A stretch of DNA of 64,000 bases from Clostridium sp. 1001271st1 H5 (GCF_005845215.1 NZ_SPHO01000003.1:1-64000), one strand, 5' to 3'. Counted from the stretch's first letter, positions 1-8,933 are shown. A program made the numbers and translations. The notes: generated from the letters alone by a model not told the origin.

Positions 1-27
1 AGTAGATACTCTCGTATCTACTTTTTC
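1..27 (+). terminator. Intrinsic terminator of an upstream gene
   Basis: Perfect 9-bp stem (AGTAGATAC at 1-9, GTATCTACT at 14-22) with a 4-nt loop, then a T-rich run. It probably ends a gene that lies left of the window. Confidence 0.75.
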
Positions 28-156
28 TTGTAATACCCAAAGTCCAGAAAGAACCAAAAATCCGGCATGGGTGGTCCTTTTTTTTGTTTTTTATCTGAGA
101 ATGGTATGTAATGCAGCAGAATGTAATTGAAATATAATGTAAAAACAAGAAATGTC

Positions 157-185
157 TTGAACATAATATGATGTTATGATATGTT
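157..185 (+). promoter_or_regulatory. Promoter of the first SIS gene with candidate operator
   Basis: TTGAAC at 157-162 and TATGTT at 180-185 are 17 bp apart. ATGATGTTAT at 168-177 lies between the boxes and matches 8 of 10 positions of the palindrome ATAACGTTAT seen at other promoters of this island. Its role as a GntR operator is inferred. Confidence 0.5.
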
Positions 186-220
186 ATATACATAAATATA
201 TTATATCAGGAGGCAAAGGC

Positions 221-1216
221 ATGTTTAATTTTGATGAGGCAAAGATTCTTCAGGAACACAGAAACGGTCTTGGCATTGTAAGCGCAGCAGAGAAAGCAGT
301 AGATGAGATTGCTGCCAGAGGATATTCCAATATCTTCTATATTGGAATAGGTGGAACTGTTCTCTATGCCAGCCAGATGGCACATATTGTCCGGGAAGAG
401 GGTTCAACCATTCCGTTATTCGTTGAAAATGCAGCAGATTTTTGTGCCGTACCAAATCCCCATTTTTCCAAAGACTCCGTGGTGGTGATTGAAAGTATAT
501 CCGGAGACACCAAGGAAGTGGTGGAAGCTGTGGATAAGGCCCATGAGGCAGGGGCTGTGGTAATAGGATATGTGGAGAAGGAAGGGAGTCCTCTTTACGA
601 AAAATCCGATTACCTGATTACCACCACAGGAGGAGGTTATTATTTCTGGTATACAGTAACACTGCGGTTCATGTATCATGCGGGTCAGTTTCCGAGCTAT
701 GACACGTTTTTTGAGGAACTGAAAAATATGCCTGAAAATGTGGTTGAAATCTATAAAAAGTCAGATGCGAAAGCTGCCAAGTATGCTGATACGTATCAGG
801 ATGAGCCGATTCAGTATCTGGTAGGTTCCGGGAATCTGGAGGATTGGGCAACCTGCTATGGCATGTGTATCATGGAGGAAATGCAGTGGATGCGTACCAG
901 GCCCATATCGGCTTCCAATTTCTTTCATGGAACCCTGGAAGTAATTGACAAGGATACATCTGTTATTTTGATTAAGGGTGAAGACAGGACTCGTCCCCTT
1001 ATGGACCGGGTGGAGAATTTTGTACATAAAATCAGTGCAAAGGTAACGGTATTTGACAGCAGAGATTATGAGCTTAAAGGTATCAGTGATGAATTCAGAG
1101 GAATCCTTTGCCCAATCATTATGCGCTCGGCATTTCAAAGGGTATCCATTCACCTGGAATATGCCAGACGACATCCGCTGGCAATCAGAAGATATTACAG
1201 ACGATTGGATTATTAA
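221..1216 (+). CDS. FrlB-like SIS-domain sugar-amine-6-phosphate deglycase, paralogue 1
   Basis: 331-residue protein with two SIS domains of the FrlB/FraB/GfrF family, which splits phosphorylated Amadori compounds (for example fructoselysine 6-phosphate) into glucose 6-phosphate and the free amine or amino acid. I chose ATG 221 because AGGAGG sits 6-11 bases upstream; the longer reading frame from 176 has no ribosome site. Glu220 and His236 (in FFHG) are 16 residues apart, the spacing of the catalytic Glu/His pair in Salmonella FraB as I recall it. The C-terminus RRYYRRLDY is the usual family tail. It is a monocistronic unit between its own promoter and a terminator. The family call is firm, but the substrate is unknown because two paralogues lie nearby. 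Confidence 0.85.
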   Translation: MFNFDEAKILQEHRNGLGIVSAAEKAVDEIAARGYSNIFYIGIGGTVLYASQMAHIVREEGSTIPLFVENAADFCAVPNPHFSKDSVVVIESISGDTKEVVEAVDKAHEAGAVVIGYVEKEGSPLYEKSDYLITTTGGGYYFWYTVTLRFMYHAGQFPSYDTFFEELKNMPENVVEIYKKSDAKAAKYADTYQDEPIQYLVGSGNLEDWATCYGMCIMEEMQWMRTRPISASNFFHGTLEVIDKDTSVILIKGEDRTRPLMDRVENFVHKISAKVTVFDSRDYELKGISDEFRGILCPIIMRSAFQRVSIHLEYARRHPLAIRRYYRRLDY

Positions 1217-1231
1217 GACGGAAAACGAGGA

Positions 1232-1267
1232 GGAGAGAGCTGCTTTCAGACAGCGCTCTCCTTTTAA
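1232..1267 (+). terminator. Intrinsic terminator after the first SIS gene
   Basis: Imperfect stem GGAGAGAGCTG with CAGCGCTCTCC around a short loop, followed by TTTT. It separates the 221-1216 unit from the operon starting near 1468. Confidence 0.65.
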
Positions 1268-1307
1268 TCTCTGTAAAAATACGGCATGATAAAATGGCGT
1301 CCATCAT

Positions 1308-1323
1308 TATATAACGTTATATA
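1308..1323. promoter_or_regulatory. Perfect 16-bp palindrome, candidate GntR operator
   Basis: TATATAACGTTATATA is an exact inverted repeat centred on CG. Its core ATAACGTTAT (1311-1320) recurs exactly at 12878-12887 and with mismatches at 168, 10776 and 12769. The distribution over the island suggests binding by the GntR/HutC protein at 13805-14521. Confidence 0.5.
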
Positions 1324-1433
1324 TATTAAGCTGAATATCCTAAAAGTAAATAAAAAATCAGTGTAATTATCTAAGGGACCATACAATGCATTGTGAAATA
1401 TATACAAAAATATTTAATAATTAAAAATATATA

Positions 1434-1461
1434 TTGCAATATTTTATAAATATGATATACT
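1434..1461 (+). promoter_or_regulatory. Promoter of the main catabolic operon
   Basis: TTGCAA (1434-1439) and TATACT (1456-1461) are 16 bp apart. A start near 1468 would give a leader of about 50 nt before the GTG at 1517. Confidence 0.6.
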
Positions 1462-1516
1462 TGTGTCAATAGGTTATAAGACATTATATATCAACAAAAT
1501 CAAGGAGGAAATCAAG

Positions 1517-2485
1517 GTGGAAATAACAAGGATAATCGCAGAGATAAAGAAAGAAAGGCCAGATGTAAAGGCTGTATTTTTTGTTGGATGCGGAGCATCC
1601 AAGGCAGAATTGTATCCTGCAAAATACTTTCTGGAGGAGAGGGCCAGGACTTTAAGGGCAAGCCTTTATACTGCCAATGAGTTCGTGCATGCCACGCCTG
1701 CTGCTGTCAACGAGAACAGTATTGTCATTACCTGTTCCCTGGGAGGCAATACTCCGGAGACAGTGGAAGCTTCTAAAAAAGCCATGGCGTTAGGGGCAAA
1801 GGTAATTGCAGTTACCCATGATGGTAATTCGCCCTTAGCCCAGAATGCGCATTACATCATTGTGCATGGATTTGAAGCCAACTATGCTGCAAAGCAGGAG
1901 AAGGCAGTGAATGTCCTGGCTCTGGCGGCAGAGATTCTTAACCAGTTTGAGGGATATGAAGATTATGACAGAATGCAGGATGCCATATCAAAAATATATG
2001 ACCTGGTGGAAAAAAGCGTCAGCTTTGTACTGCCAAATGCAAAGCAGTTTGCGAAGAGCTACAAAGATGATTCTGTTATATATGTGATGAGCAGCGGGGC
2101 CAGCCATGAAGAGGCGTATGCTTTTTCCATCTGCCTTTTGATGGAAATGCAGTGGATGAATTCCGGCTCGTTCCATGACGGTGAATTCTTCCACGGTCCC
2201 TTTGAAATCGTGGATAAGGATGTTCCTTTTATCCTTTTGATGAACGAAGGGAAAACAAGAGCCCTTGATTCCAGGGCATTGGATTTTTTGAACAGGTTCG
2301 GAGCAAAGGTAACCGTGCTGGATGGAAAGGACTTTGGCCTGGGTTCCGAATTACATCAATCGGTAGTCGATTATTTTAACCCCATCGTACTCTCGGCTGT
2401 ACTCAGGGTATATGCGGAACAGTTAGCTATTGTAAGAAATCATCCCCTGACAAAGAGAAGATATATGTGGAAACTGGAGTATTGA
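1517..2485 (+). CDS. FrlB-like SIS-domain sugar-amine-6-phosphate deglycase, paralogue 2
   Basis: 322-residue double-SIS protein. I chose GTG 1517 because AAGGAGG lies at 1502-1508; the reading frame opens at 1463 inside the promoter. Glu210 (in MEMQW) and His226 (in FFHG) keep the 16-residue spacing of the FraB catalytic pair, and the tail is RRYMWKLEY. It is first in a co-directional run with a FrlC-like epimerase, ABC importer parts, an amidohydrolase, a YjbQ protein and a FrlD-like kinase. By family it should release a hexose 6-phosphate and an amine from a phosphorylated imported substrate in the cytoplasm. It differs clearly from paralogues 1 and 3, so a different substrate is plausible. 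Confidence 0.85.
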   Translation: MEITRIIAEIKKERPDVKAVFFVGCGASKAELYPAKYFLEERARTLRASLYTANEFVHATPAAVNENSIVITCSLGGNTPETVEASKKAMALGAKVIAVTHDGNSPLAQNAHYIIVHGFEANYAAKQEKAVNVLALAAEILNQFEGYEDYDRMQDAISKIYDLVEKSVSFVLPNAKQFAKSYKDDSVIYVMSSGASHEEAYAFSICLLMEMQWMNSGSFHDGEFFHGPFEIVDKDVPFILLMNEGKTRALDSRALDFLNRFGAKVTVLDGKDFGLGSELHQSVVDYFNPIVLSAVLRVYAEQLAIVRNHPLTKRRYMWKLEY

Positions 2486-2536
2486 TATCCGGGAAGTAAG
2501 GCGGCAGAACAGGCTTTACAGAAAACGGAGGGATAT

Positions 2537-3436
2537 ATGGGAACGATTGATAAATCCCGGATTGCTATTGGCAATTACCATTATGTGTCATGGTCTTTTG
2601 AATATTTTTTGGACTCGGTCAGGAAAATCGGCGCAGAAAACATTGAGTTATGGGGAGCAAAGCCTCACTTTTGTGTAGATGACCAGGACCGGGAGAGCAC
2701 CGGGCAATTCAGAAAGAGAATAGAGGACAAAGGGCTGAATCTGGTATGCTTTTGTCCGGAGCAGAATACATATCCGGTTGATATAAGCTGTAGGGATGAC
2801 AGAATCAGACGCCGCAGCATCGAACATATGAAGAAGGCCATTGAGATTACCTCCTGGCTGGGGGCAGACCGGATGCTTCTGTGTCCGGGAAACGGGTATA
2901 TCGATGAACCGGAAACGGACATATGGCAGAGATGCCAGATTTCCATAAAGGAGCTGGCGGAAACAGCAGGGGATTACGGGGTGTGCCTTATGCTGGAAAC
3001 CCAATCACAGGAAGAATCGCTTTTTATGAATACAGTATACCAACAGCAGCAGATGATTGCCCAGGTAGGCCACCCAAATCTGAAGGCAATGCTGGATACG
3101 GTACAGTTAGCGCAGTTTGACCAGGGGGTGGATGAAAACATCGGGGTATTGGGGATTCATAATGTAAAGCATGTCCATCTGGGTAATACCATTGTTCAGG
3201 AAAGGTCATGGTATGACAGGCAGCTTCCCGAGCATTTGAGGAAAGGGCGGAAGGTAGTTGGGCATATCGGCCTGAGGGAAGGAAACCTGCCCATAGGGAA
3301 GTATCTCAGAGAGCTGGCTGCGAAAGAGTATAAGGAGTATATTACCATTGAGATATGCCAGAGGGCCTATTTTATGGATGCCCACAGATATGCCATGGAA
3401 GCGTTCGAGTATGTAATGGAACAGATAATGAATTAA
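2537..3436 (+). CDS. FrlC-like sugar-amine epimerase (TIM barrel), paralogue 1
   Basis: 299 residues, AP-endonuclease-2/xylose-isomerase-like TIM barrel. It shares with E. coli FrlC (fructoselysine 3-epimerase) the CPEQ-N-YP stretch near residue 74 and the following RRxS helix. Probable metal ligands are Glu154, Asp187, His213 and Glu272. Residues about 220-243 form a longer insertion than in the other two copies here. It follows the SIS gene by 51 bp, with GGAGG upstream of ATG 2537. Expected role: interconverting epimers of an imported sugar amine so that the kinase and deglycase can act. Epimerase family is well supported; the exact substrate is not. Confidence 0.75.
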   Translation: MGTIDKSRIAIGNYHYVSWSFEYFLDSVRKIGAENIELWGAKPHFCVDDQDRESTGQFRKRIEDKGLNLVCFCPEQNTYPVDISCRDDRIRRRSIEHMKKAIEITSWLGADRMLLCPGNGYIDEPETDIWQRCQISIKELAETAGDYGVCLMLETQSQEESLFMNTVYQQQQMIAQVGHPNLKAMLDTVQLAQFDQGVDENIGVLGIHNVKHVHLGNTIVQERSWYDRQLPEHLRKGRKVVGHIGLREGNLPIGKYLRELAAKEYKEYITIEICQRAYFMDAHRYAMEAFEYVMEQIMN

Positions 3437-3466
3437 CAATAAACATGATTAAAAAGGAGGAGAACC

Positions 3467-4786
3467 ATGAAAATCAGCACCAGAAAAAGACTAGCGGCTT
3501 GGGTTACCATGGGAGCTATAGCGGCAGGTATGCTGTCAGGATGCGGAGGCAGTTCAGCCGCGCCCACCACAGCAGCCGGAGGCGGAGGAGATGCTGCAGC
3601 TACGGCAGGACAGACAGCAGGACAGACAACAGCAGCCAACGGCAGCCAGGAAAAACAGGAAATCAATATCTGGCACTATTTTGGAACCGAAAGCATACAG
3701 GTAGAGTTCCAGAAATGGGTGGACGAATACAACGCCCAATGTGATACTGCCTTCATAAAGGTGACAGTGCTGCCATTTGCAGACTTTAAGAAACAGTTAT
3801 CCATGAGCGCTGTGGCGGACAGCCTGCCGGATATGGTATTTATTGACAACTGCGACTGTGCGGCGTATTCAGCCATGGGAATTTTTGAGGATATCACAGA
3901 GCGGGTTTCCCAGTTCCCGCAGTTTGACGAGTATTATGACCAAATCATGGCGACCTGTACATATGAGGATAAGATTTATGCACTTCCGGCAGAATCCAAC
4001 TGCCTGGGTTTGTACTACAATGTGGATATGGCAAAAGAAGCAGGAGTTACGCCGCCTGCCAATTTTGAGGAGCTTAAGGAATTTGCAAAGGCCATGACAA
4101 CAGATGACCATTATGGATTTTCCTTCTGTGCTCATCCATCTGAAGAAGGAACATCCCAGTTTATCCCCTTCTTCTGGTCTGCGGGCGGTGAATCCATGAA
4201 ACTGGACAGTGAAGCAGGCATCAGGGCACTGACTATGTTTACCGATATGATTAAAGACGGTTCCATGCCCAAGGATGTGGTTAACTGGACTCAGGGAGAC
4301 ATTCCCACCCAGTTCATCAATGGAAAGGTGGCTTCCATGGTTATGGGATGCTGGAGAATTCAGTGGCTTAAAAATAACGCACCGGATTTGAACTGGGATG
4401 TAGTGCCTCTTCCAAGTGATAAAGTGAAGGCAAATGTGTACGGCGGGGAGAACCTGGCAATTGTGAAGGGTAAGAACGTGGATGAGGCATTTAAGTTCAT
4501 GCAGTGGTTCCTGGATTATGACAGGAACTCCCAATGGAACCTGGCAACAGATGAATTCCCGGCAATGGAGAAAACCCTGACTGACCCTGACTATACAGAG
4601 GCAGAGTACTGGCCGGCATTTATTGAACAGATTCCTTACACAAGGGCGCGGGACGTGACTCCCAAGTGGCCTGAAATTTCAGTTGGATATCAGACAGCCC
4701 TTCAGAATGCATTGACTTTAAAGCAGACGCCAGAGGAAGCGGTGAAGGAAGGCCAGAAGATTATTGACGAAGCTTTGGCAAAATAG
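3467..4786 (+). CDS. ABC transporter sugar-type substrate-binding lipoprotein
   Basis: 439 residues, family-1 extracellular solute-binding protein. The N-terminus has a signal peptide and lipobox ending LSGC with the lipidated cysteine at residue 26, then a low-complexity Ala/Thr/Gly/Gln linker to about residue 62. It begins 30 bp after the epimerase with AAAGGAGGAG before ATG 3467. With the two permeases downstream it forms the import system of the catabolic operon, most likely for a sugar-amine conjugate. Family-1 proteins usually bind oligosaccharides or polyols, so the ligand cannot be read from sequence. Confidence 0.85.
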   Translation: MKISTRKRLAAWVTMGAIAAGMLSGCGGSSAAPTTAAGGGGDAAATAGQTAGQTTAANGSQEKQEINIWHYFGTESIQVEFQKWVDEYNAQCDTAFIKVTVLPFADFKKQLSMSAVADSLPDMVFIDNCDCAAYSAMGIFEDITERVSQFPQFDEYYDQIMATCTYEDKIYALPAESNCLGLYYNVDMAKEAGVTPPANFEELKEFAKAMTTDDHYGFSFCAHPSEEGTSQFIPFFWSAGGESMKLDSEAGIRALTMFTDMIKDGSMPKDVVNWTQGDIPTQFINGKVASMVMGCWRIQWLKNNAPDLNWDVVPLPSDKVKANVYGGENLAIVKGKNVDEAFKFMQWFLDYDRNSQWNLATDEFPAMEKTLTDPDYTEAEYWPAFIEQIPYTRARDVTPKWPEISVGYQTALQNALTLKQTPEEAVKEGQKIIDEALAK

Positions 4787-4895
4787 ACAGCCGGTAAATG
4801 GTTTGATGACGGCAGATGCCATTTAACAGGGGTTTTGTAAGACAACGGATAGTGCTTGTACCATGCCCCGTGCCTGAGCTTTAATTTGGTGGATT

Positions 4896-4938
4896 TAAGA
4901 TGCCGCATGTCTTTTCTGACAGGGCCTGCGGCATCTTA
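4896..4938 (+). other. Intercistronic hairpin after the binding-protein gene
   Basis: Perfect 12-bp stem (TAAGATGCCGCA at 4896-4907, TGCGGCATCTTA at 4927-4938) without a T run. Such structures between binding-protein and permease genes often stabilise the 5' message. Position supports that reading here, but it is inferred. Confidence 0.6.
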
Positions 4939-4973
4939 TGTGATGATTATCCTTAAGGGGGCTTAAAGACTAC

Positions 4974-5855
4974 ATGAGACGAAGTGATAAGGTAGGATAT
5001 TGGTTTGTTGTACCGGCATTTCTGTTTATGGCCATGTTCATGTTCTATCCTGTGATTTACAATGCCATACTCAGCATGCAGCATGTGGATGTTATGACAC
5101 TGCTGTCAAAAGATAAAAAGTTTGTCCTATTCGATAATTATGTGAAAATATTTAAAGATAAGATGTTCTGGAATGCCATGAAGAATACCTTTATCTTTAC
5201 AATTGGAAGCATTGTATTTCAATTCAGTATTGGTTTTTTTCTGGCGGTTTTATTTAACAGAGAATCGAAGGGATTCAAGTTCATGCGGGCTGTGATGATG
5301 GTTCCCTATATCATGCCGGCCACCGTAAGCGCCATACTGTTTAAGTTCATATTTAATGTGAGCGGAGGTATTGCAAATGAGATTCTCTTAGCGCTTGGCC
5401 TTATCCGTCAGCCGATTGAATGGCTTTTAACGGAAAAGACAGCCATGATTTCCGTTATCGTGGGAAATATCTGGTGCGGTATTCCATTTAATATGATTCT
5501 GCTTTCTTCGGGACTGGCAGGAATCCCTGCAGAGCTGTATGAAAGCGCGATTTTGGACGGTGCAAATATATTTCAGAAGTTCTTTTATATTACGGTGCCG
5601 CAGCTTCGGAGTTCCATCGAGGCAATTCTGGTACTTGGATTTGTATACACATTCCGCTGCTTTGAGATGATTTACGTTATGACAGGAGGAGGACCGGCCA
5701 ATGGAACTGAGCTTATGACTCTTCTGTCTTACCGTTCCTCCTTCGTGGAATTCAATTTCTCGCAGGGAGCAGCGGTTGCAAATGTACTGTTTCTTATATT
5801 ATTTGTGGTTGGGCTTTTCTATACCAGGATGCTGGGAAGGGAGGATGCATCATGA
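4974..5855 (+). CDS. ABC transporter permease, MalF/UgpA type
   Basis: 293-residue membrane protein with about six hydrophobic segments and the EAA-loop region (ESAILDGANIFQKF, about residues 190-203) that contacts the ATPase. Start ATG 4974 follows an AAGGGGGC ribosome site. It overlaps the next permease by 4 bp (ATGA), so the two are translationally coupled. With the binding protein at 3467 it forms the membrane half of the importer. Confidence 0.88.
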   Translation: MRRSDKVGYWFVVPAFLFMAMFMFYPVIYNAILSMQHVDVMTLLSKDKKFVLFDNYVKIFKDKMFWNAMKNTFIFTIGSIVFQFSIGFFLAVLFNRESKGFKFMRAVMMVPYIMPATVSAILFKFIFNVSGGIANEILLALGLIRQPIEWLLTEKTAMISVIVGNIWCGIPFNMILLSSGLAGIPAELYESAILDGANIFQKFFYITVPQLRSSIEAILVLGFVYTFRCFEMIYVMTGGGPANGTELMTLLSYRSSFVEFNFSQGAAVANVLFLILFVVGLFYTRMLGREDAS

Positions 5856-6706
5856 CAATACGGACTGCTCTTTTTACGCAGAAGCGAATGAAACAGTTAC
5901 AGACAGCAGTAGCTGTGATATGCTTTCTGTTTATGATATTCCCACTGTACTGGCTGTTTTCAAGTTCTCTCAAGACAGAGGCATCCGTCTTTGCGCGGCC
6001 TCCGGAGATATTTCCCCTTCGCCCTACCCTGGAGGCATATATAACACAGCTTAACCAGGTTACCTTTGATATTCTGGGGTCGTTTAAGAACAGCCTGCTC
6101 ATATCCTTTTGTACCATGGTCATCTCGGTATGTCTTGCAGTGCCGGCAGCCTATGGTCTTGCAAGATTCCGGCTTAAGGGAAAGAACCTGATTGTCTTCC
6201 TGTTTCTGGTGTCACAGATGCTTCCTCAGATTTTTACATTAATACCGAATTTCATCATATTCAAGAAAATTGGCATTTACAATACATATTGGGCTCCAAT
6301 CCTGTCCAATTGTACATTGGCCATTCCTTTCTCACTGATGATGATGCGGGCCTTTTTCGTGGGAATTCCCACGGAAATTGATGAGGCGGCCAGGATTGAC
6401 GGATGCAATGCATTCCAGTCCTTCATCCGCGTTATGCTTCCCATGAGCGCCAATGGGCTGGCAGTCACCTTTGTATTCAGCTTTCTTTTCGGATATCAGG
6501 ATATGATGTACAGTCTGACTTATGTAACAGACAGTACCATGTGGCCGGTTACCACTGGCATTTATAATGTGGTAGGGCGTTACGGTGTTGAGTGGTGCCG
6601 CGCCATGGCTTTTGGATGCATGGCTGTCCTTCCGGTTATTCTCATTTTTGTCTTCATGCAGAAGTATATCGTCCAGGGACTTACGGCAGGAGCTGTCAAA
6701 GGATAG
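5852..6706 (+). CDS. ABC transporter permease, MalG/UgpE type
   Basis: 284-residue inner-membrane permease with six predicted hydrophobic segments and a typical EAA loop (EIDEAARIDGCNAFQSF, about residues 172-188). It pairs with the upstream permease through an ATGA overlap. No ABC ATPase gene is present in the island, so these permeases probably use a shared MsmK/UgpC-type ATPase encoded elsewhere, as is common for family-1 sugar importers in Firmicutes. Confidence 0.88.
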   Translation: MTIRTALFTQKRMKQLQTAVAVICFLFMIFPLYWLFSSSLKTEASVFARPPEIFPLRPTLEAYITQLNQVTFDILGSFKNSLLISFCTMVISVCLAVPAAYGLARFRLKGKNLIVFLFLVSQMLPQIFTLIPNFIIFKKIGIYNTYWAPILSNCTLAIPFSLMMMRAFFVGIPTEIDEAARIDGCNAFQSFIRVMLPMSANGLAVTFVFSFLFGYQDMMYSLTYVTDSTMWPVTTGIYNVVGRYGVEWCRAMAFGCMAVLPVILIFVFMQKYIVQGLTAGAVKG

Positions 6707-6803
6707 GTGTACCGGAGAAGTGAGAATAAGGAAGCAGCAATGAAGATTTGTAAATGGAACGTTAATTAATAATGAAGAACCAATAATGAAAGGTGGTATA
6801 ACA

Positions 6804-7655
6804 ATGGTAATTGATATGCATGTACATCCTGGTTTCTATGAAAAAATCAGCGAGGATAAGGATGAGATTGAATTTAGAAAAAAGGCTATGGGATGGGATT
6901 TGATGTCCACATTCCCGGTGGATTTAACTCGGGTTCAGATGAAATTCGCAGGAGTGGATAAGCTGGTACTGCTGCCCTTGGACCTGACTACCCAAATGAA
7001 GGGATGGGCAGTGACCAACGAGGAGGTCCGGAAAATGATGGACCTGGCTCCGGACCTGTTCTATGGTTTTGCCAGCGTTGACCCTCACCGGCCGGATGCT
7101 CTGGAAATTCTGGACTATGCATTTAGGGACCTGAAGCTTATGGGGCTTAAACTGAATCCATCTAAACAGGTATTTTATCCGGCTGATTCCATGATGGATA
7201 AAATTTATGAAAAATGTATTGAATATAACAAACCTATTATGTTCCATGCGGGTATGTCCTGGGAGCCGGACTGTCTTATGAAGTATTCCCAGCCCATTAA
7301 TTTCGAGGAAGTAGCAGTCAGATTCCCGGAACTGAGATTCTGCCTGGCGCACTTTGGATGGCCATGGATTTATGAGACAACGGCCCTTGTACTTAAATAC
7401 CCAAATGTTTATACAGATACTTCCATGCTGTACATGGATTCCCCGGAAATTTTCCTTCGGGAGGTGCTGACAGAACAGCTGGGCCATCTGTGGATTGAAC
7501 ACAATATCCAGAATAAGGTGATGTTTGGTTCCAATAACCCGCGTTTCCGCACAGCCAGGATTAAACGCGGCCTGGATTCCCTTGACTGGAAACCGGCTAC
7601 GAAAGAAAAGGTGCTGGGCGGCAATGCAATAAGATTTTTAGGACTGGAGGCTTAA
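6804..7655 (+). CDS. Amidohydrolase-2 family protein with altered active site
   Basis: 283-residue TIM-barrel metal-dependent hydrolase. I chose ATG 6804 because AAGGTGG ends 7 bases upstream; ATG 6786 lacks a site. Visible metal-site motifs are DMHVH (Asp4, His6, His8), FHAG (His148) and LAHFG (His183). The usual GSD-x-P motif on strand 8, which carries the catalytic Asp, reads GSNNP here (Asn244), so classical hydrolysis may be impaired or the metal centre changed. It sits inside the sugar-amine operon, 4 bp before the YjbQ gene. It may act on an amide, lactone or carboxylated intermediate; function is unknown. Confidence 0.7.
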   Translation: MVIDMHVHPGFYEKISEDKDEIEFRKKAMGWDLMSTFPVDLTRVQMKFAGVDKLVLLPLDLTTQMKGWAVTNEEVRKMMDLAPDLFYGFASVDPHRPDALEILDYAFRDLKLMGLKLNPSKQVFYPADSMMDKIYEKCIEYNKPIMFHAGMSWEPDCLMKYSQPINFEEVAVRFPELRFCLAHFGWPWIYETTALVLKYPNVYTDTSMLYMDSPEIFLREVLTEQLGHLWIEHNIQNKVMFGSNNPRFRTARIKRGLDSLDWKPATKEKVLGGNAIRFLGLEA

Positions 7656-7658
7656 ATC

Positions 7659-8087
7659 ATGGTTAAGATGATGGAGAAAAAATACATAACAGAGAAGGAA
7701 TTCCAGCTGATTCCGGTAACACAGGTGGTCAGGGACTTTGTAGCAGAGAGCGGGATTAAAAATGGCGTGGTGTTTGTCATTACCTCCCACACAACCACTG
7801 GAATTACGGTAAATGAAAATTTGGACTGTCTTTATACAGACATAGAGGAGACTCTGGAACGGCTGATTCCGACTAATTATCCGTATGCCCATGCCCACTT
7901 TCTTCCCAGCTATGGGGCTACCGGAGGAAATGCGCCGGGTCATCTGAGGTCCCTGCTCTGCGGTAATCATGCTGTGCTTCCCATCAAGGATGGGGTAATC
8001 CAGTGCGGTTTTGCCCAGGATATTTATCTGGCGGAATTTGATGGCCCTCAAGTCAGAAAAATATTTATACAGGTTCAGGGCGAATAG
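7659..8087 (+). CDS. YjbQ/UPF0047 family protein
   Basis: 142 residues, the full length of the YjbQ family. The signature HTTTGITVNEN (from His44) and the later glycine-rich GGNAPGHLRS segment are intact. Start ATG 7659 follows GGAGGC. E. coli YjbQ has a weak thiamine-phosphate-synthase activity, but the physiological role of the family is poorly defined. Being tightly packed between the amidohydrolase and a FrlC-like epimerase suggests a role on a phosphorylated or amine intermediate in this pathway; that is inference. Confidence 0.8.
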   Translation: MVKMMEKKYITEKEFQLIPVTQVVRDFVAESGIKNGVVFVITSHTTTGITVNENLDCLYTDIEETLERLIPTNYPYAHAHFLPSYGATGGNAPGHLRSLLCGNHAVLPIKDGVIQCGFAQDIYLAEFDGPQVRKIFIQVQGE

Positions 8088-8099
8088 GAGGCCGGATGC

Positions 8100-8933
8100 A
8101 TGAAAAATTTAAAAACGGACCAGATAGCAGTATCCAATTATCCTTATTTTAAATATTCACTGGAGTATGCCCTGGATTCACTGGAGCGCATGGGGGCATC
8201 AAACATGGAGTTCTATGCATGCTATCCCCATCTTCATGTGGACGATGCAGGACTCTCACAGGTAAGGGCCGTGAAGAGACAATTGCGCGGCCGCCATCTC
8301 ACCCCTGTTTGTTTTACGCCGGAACAATGCCTGTATCCGGTAAACATAGCTGCCAGGGATGTGGCGGCCAGAAAACGCAGCCTGGATGTATATGTGAAAT
8401 CTATGGAATTTGCGGCAGAAATGGATATTCAGCTATGCCAGTTTTTGTCGGGATTTGGCTGCTTAGATGAAAAGGATGAAGATATATGGAAACGGTCCGT
8501 GGAATCAGTGGCTTATCTGGGCCGGATAGCGGAGGGATATAGCATCACCATTGCTCTGGAAACCTCTCCAAAGGAGTACACTATTACAGAGACAGCAAAG
8601 GATATAGCCCGTATGGTGGAAGAGGCGGGAAGCCCGGCTGTTATGGGAATGATAGATACAGCGACATTGGGATTTTCCAATGAAACAATGGAGGGAGCCA
8701 TTGCAGACCTGGGTCCGTACCTGCGCCATGTTCACGTGGGGGATGGCAGGCCAAACGGCCACCTTGCATTAGGGGAAGGGGAACTGGACCTTCCGCATAT
8801 GATGAATGAGCTGGATAAGGCAGCCTACCCCTATTACCTTAGCCTGGAGATATTGAATAACCTTTACACGCGGAACCCGGAATATGCCATGAAGAAGTCC
8901 TATGACTGGCTGGTATCCTATATATCCGGCTGA
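8100..8933 (+). CDS. FrlC-like sugar-amine epimerase (TIM barrel), paralogue 2
   Basis: 277 residues, closer in length to E. coli FrlC than paralogue 1. It has TPEQ-YP near residue 73 and likely metal ligands Glu154, Asp186, His212 and Glu250, plus the compact GDGRPNGHLALGEG loop (about residues 214-227). It starts 12 bp after the YjbQ gene with AGGAGG before ATG 8100. The same operon already encodes an epimerase at 2537, so two stereochemical steps or two substrates are likely. Confidence 0.75.
   Translation: MKNLKTDQIAVSNYPYFKYSLEYALDSLERMGASNMEFYACYPHLHVDDAGLSQVRAVKRQLRGRHLTPVCFTPEQCLYPVNIAARDVAARKRSLDVYVKSMEFAAEMDIQLCQFLSGFGCLDEKDEDIWKRSVESVAYLGRIAEGYSITIALETSPKEYTITETAKDIARMVEEAGSPAVMGMIDTATLGFSNETMEGAIADLGPYLRHVHVGDGRPNGHLALGEGELDLPHMMNELDKAAYPYYLSLEILNNLYTRNPEYAMKKSYDWLVSYISG

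Larger units (their letters stand above)
1217..1516. other. 300-bp intergenic region between two SIS genes
   Basis: AT-rich spacer holding the terminator of the first gene (1232-1267), the palindrome TATATAACGTTATATA (1308-1323) and the promoter of the next operon (1434-1461). I see no further coding sequence. Confidence 0.7.

Noticed and set aside
63..92. T-rich tract after the first terminator
   Set aside because: No convincing inverted repeat precedes it, so I do not call a second terminator.
176..220. Upstream extension of the first SIS gene
   Set aside because: The added residues do not match the family and the segment overlaps the -10 region; AGGAGG supports ATG 221.
3869..4534. 221-codon open frame on the minus strand inside the binding-protein gene
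   Set aside because: It overlaps a clear family-1 binding protein over its whole length and has no start signal.
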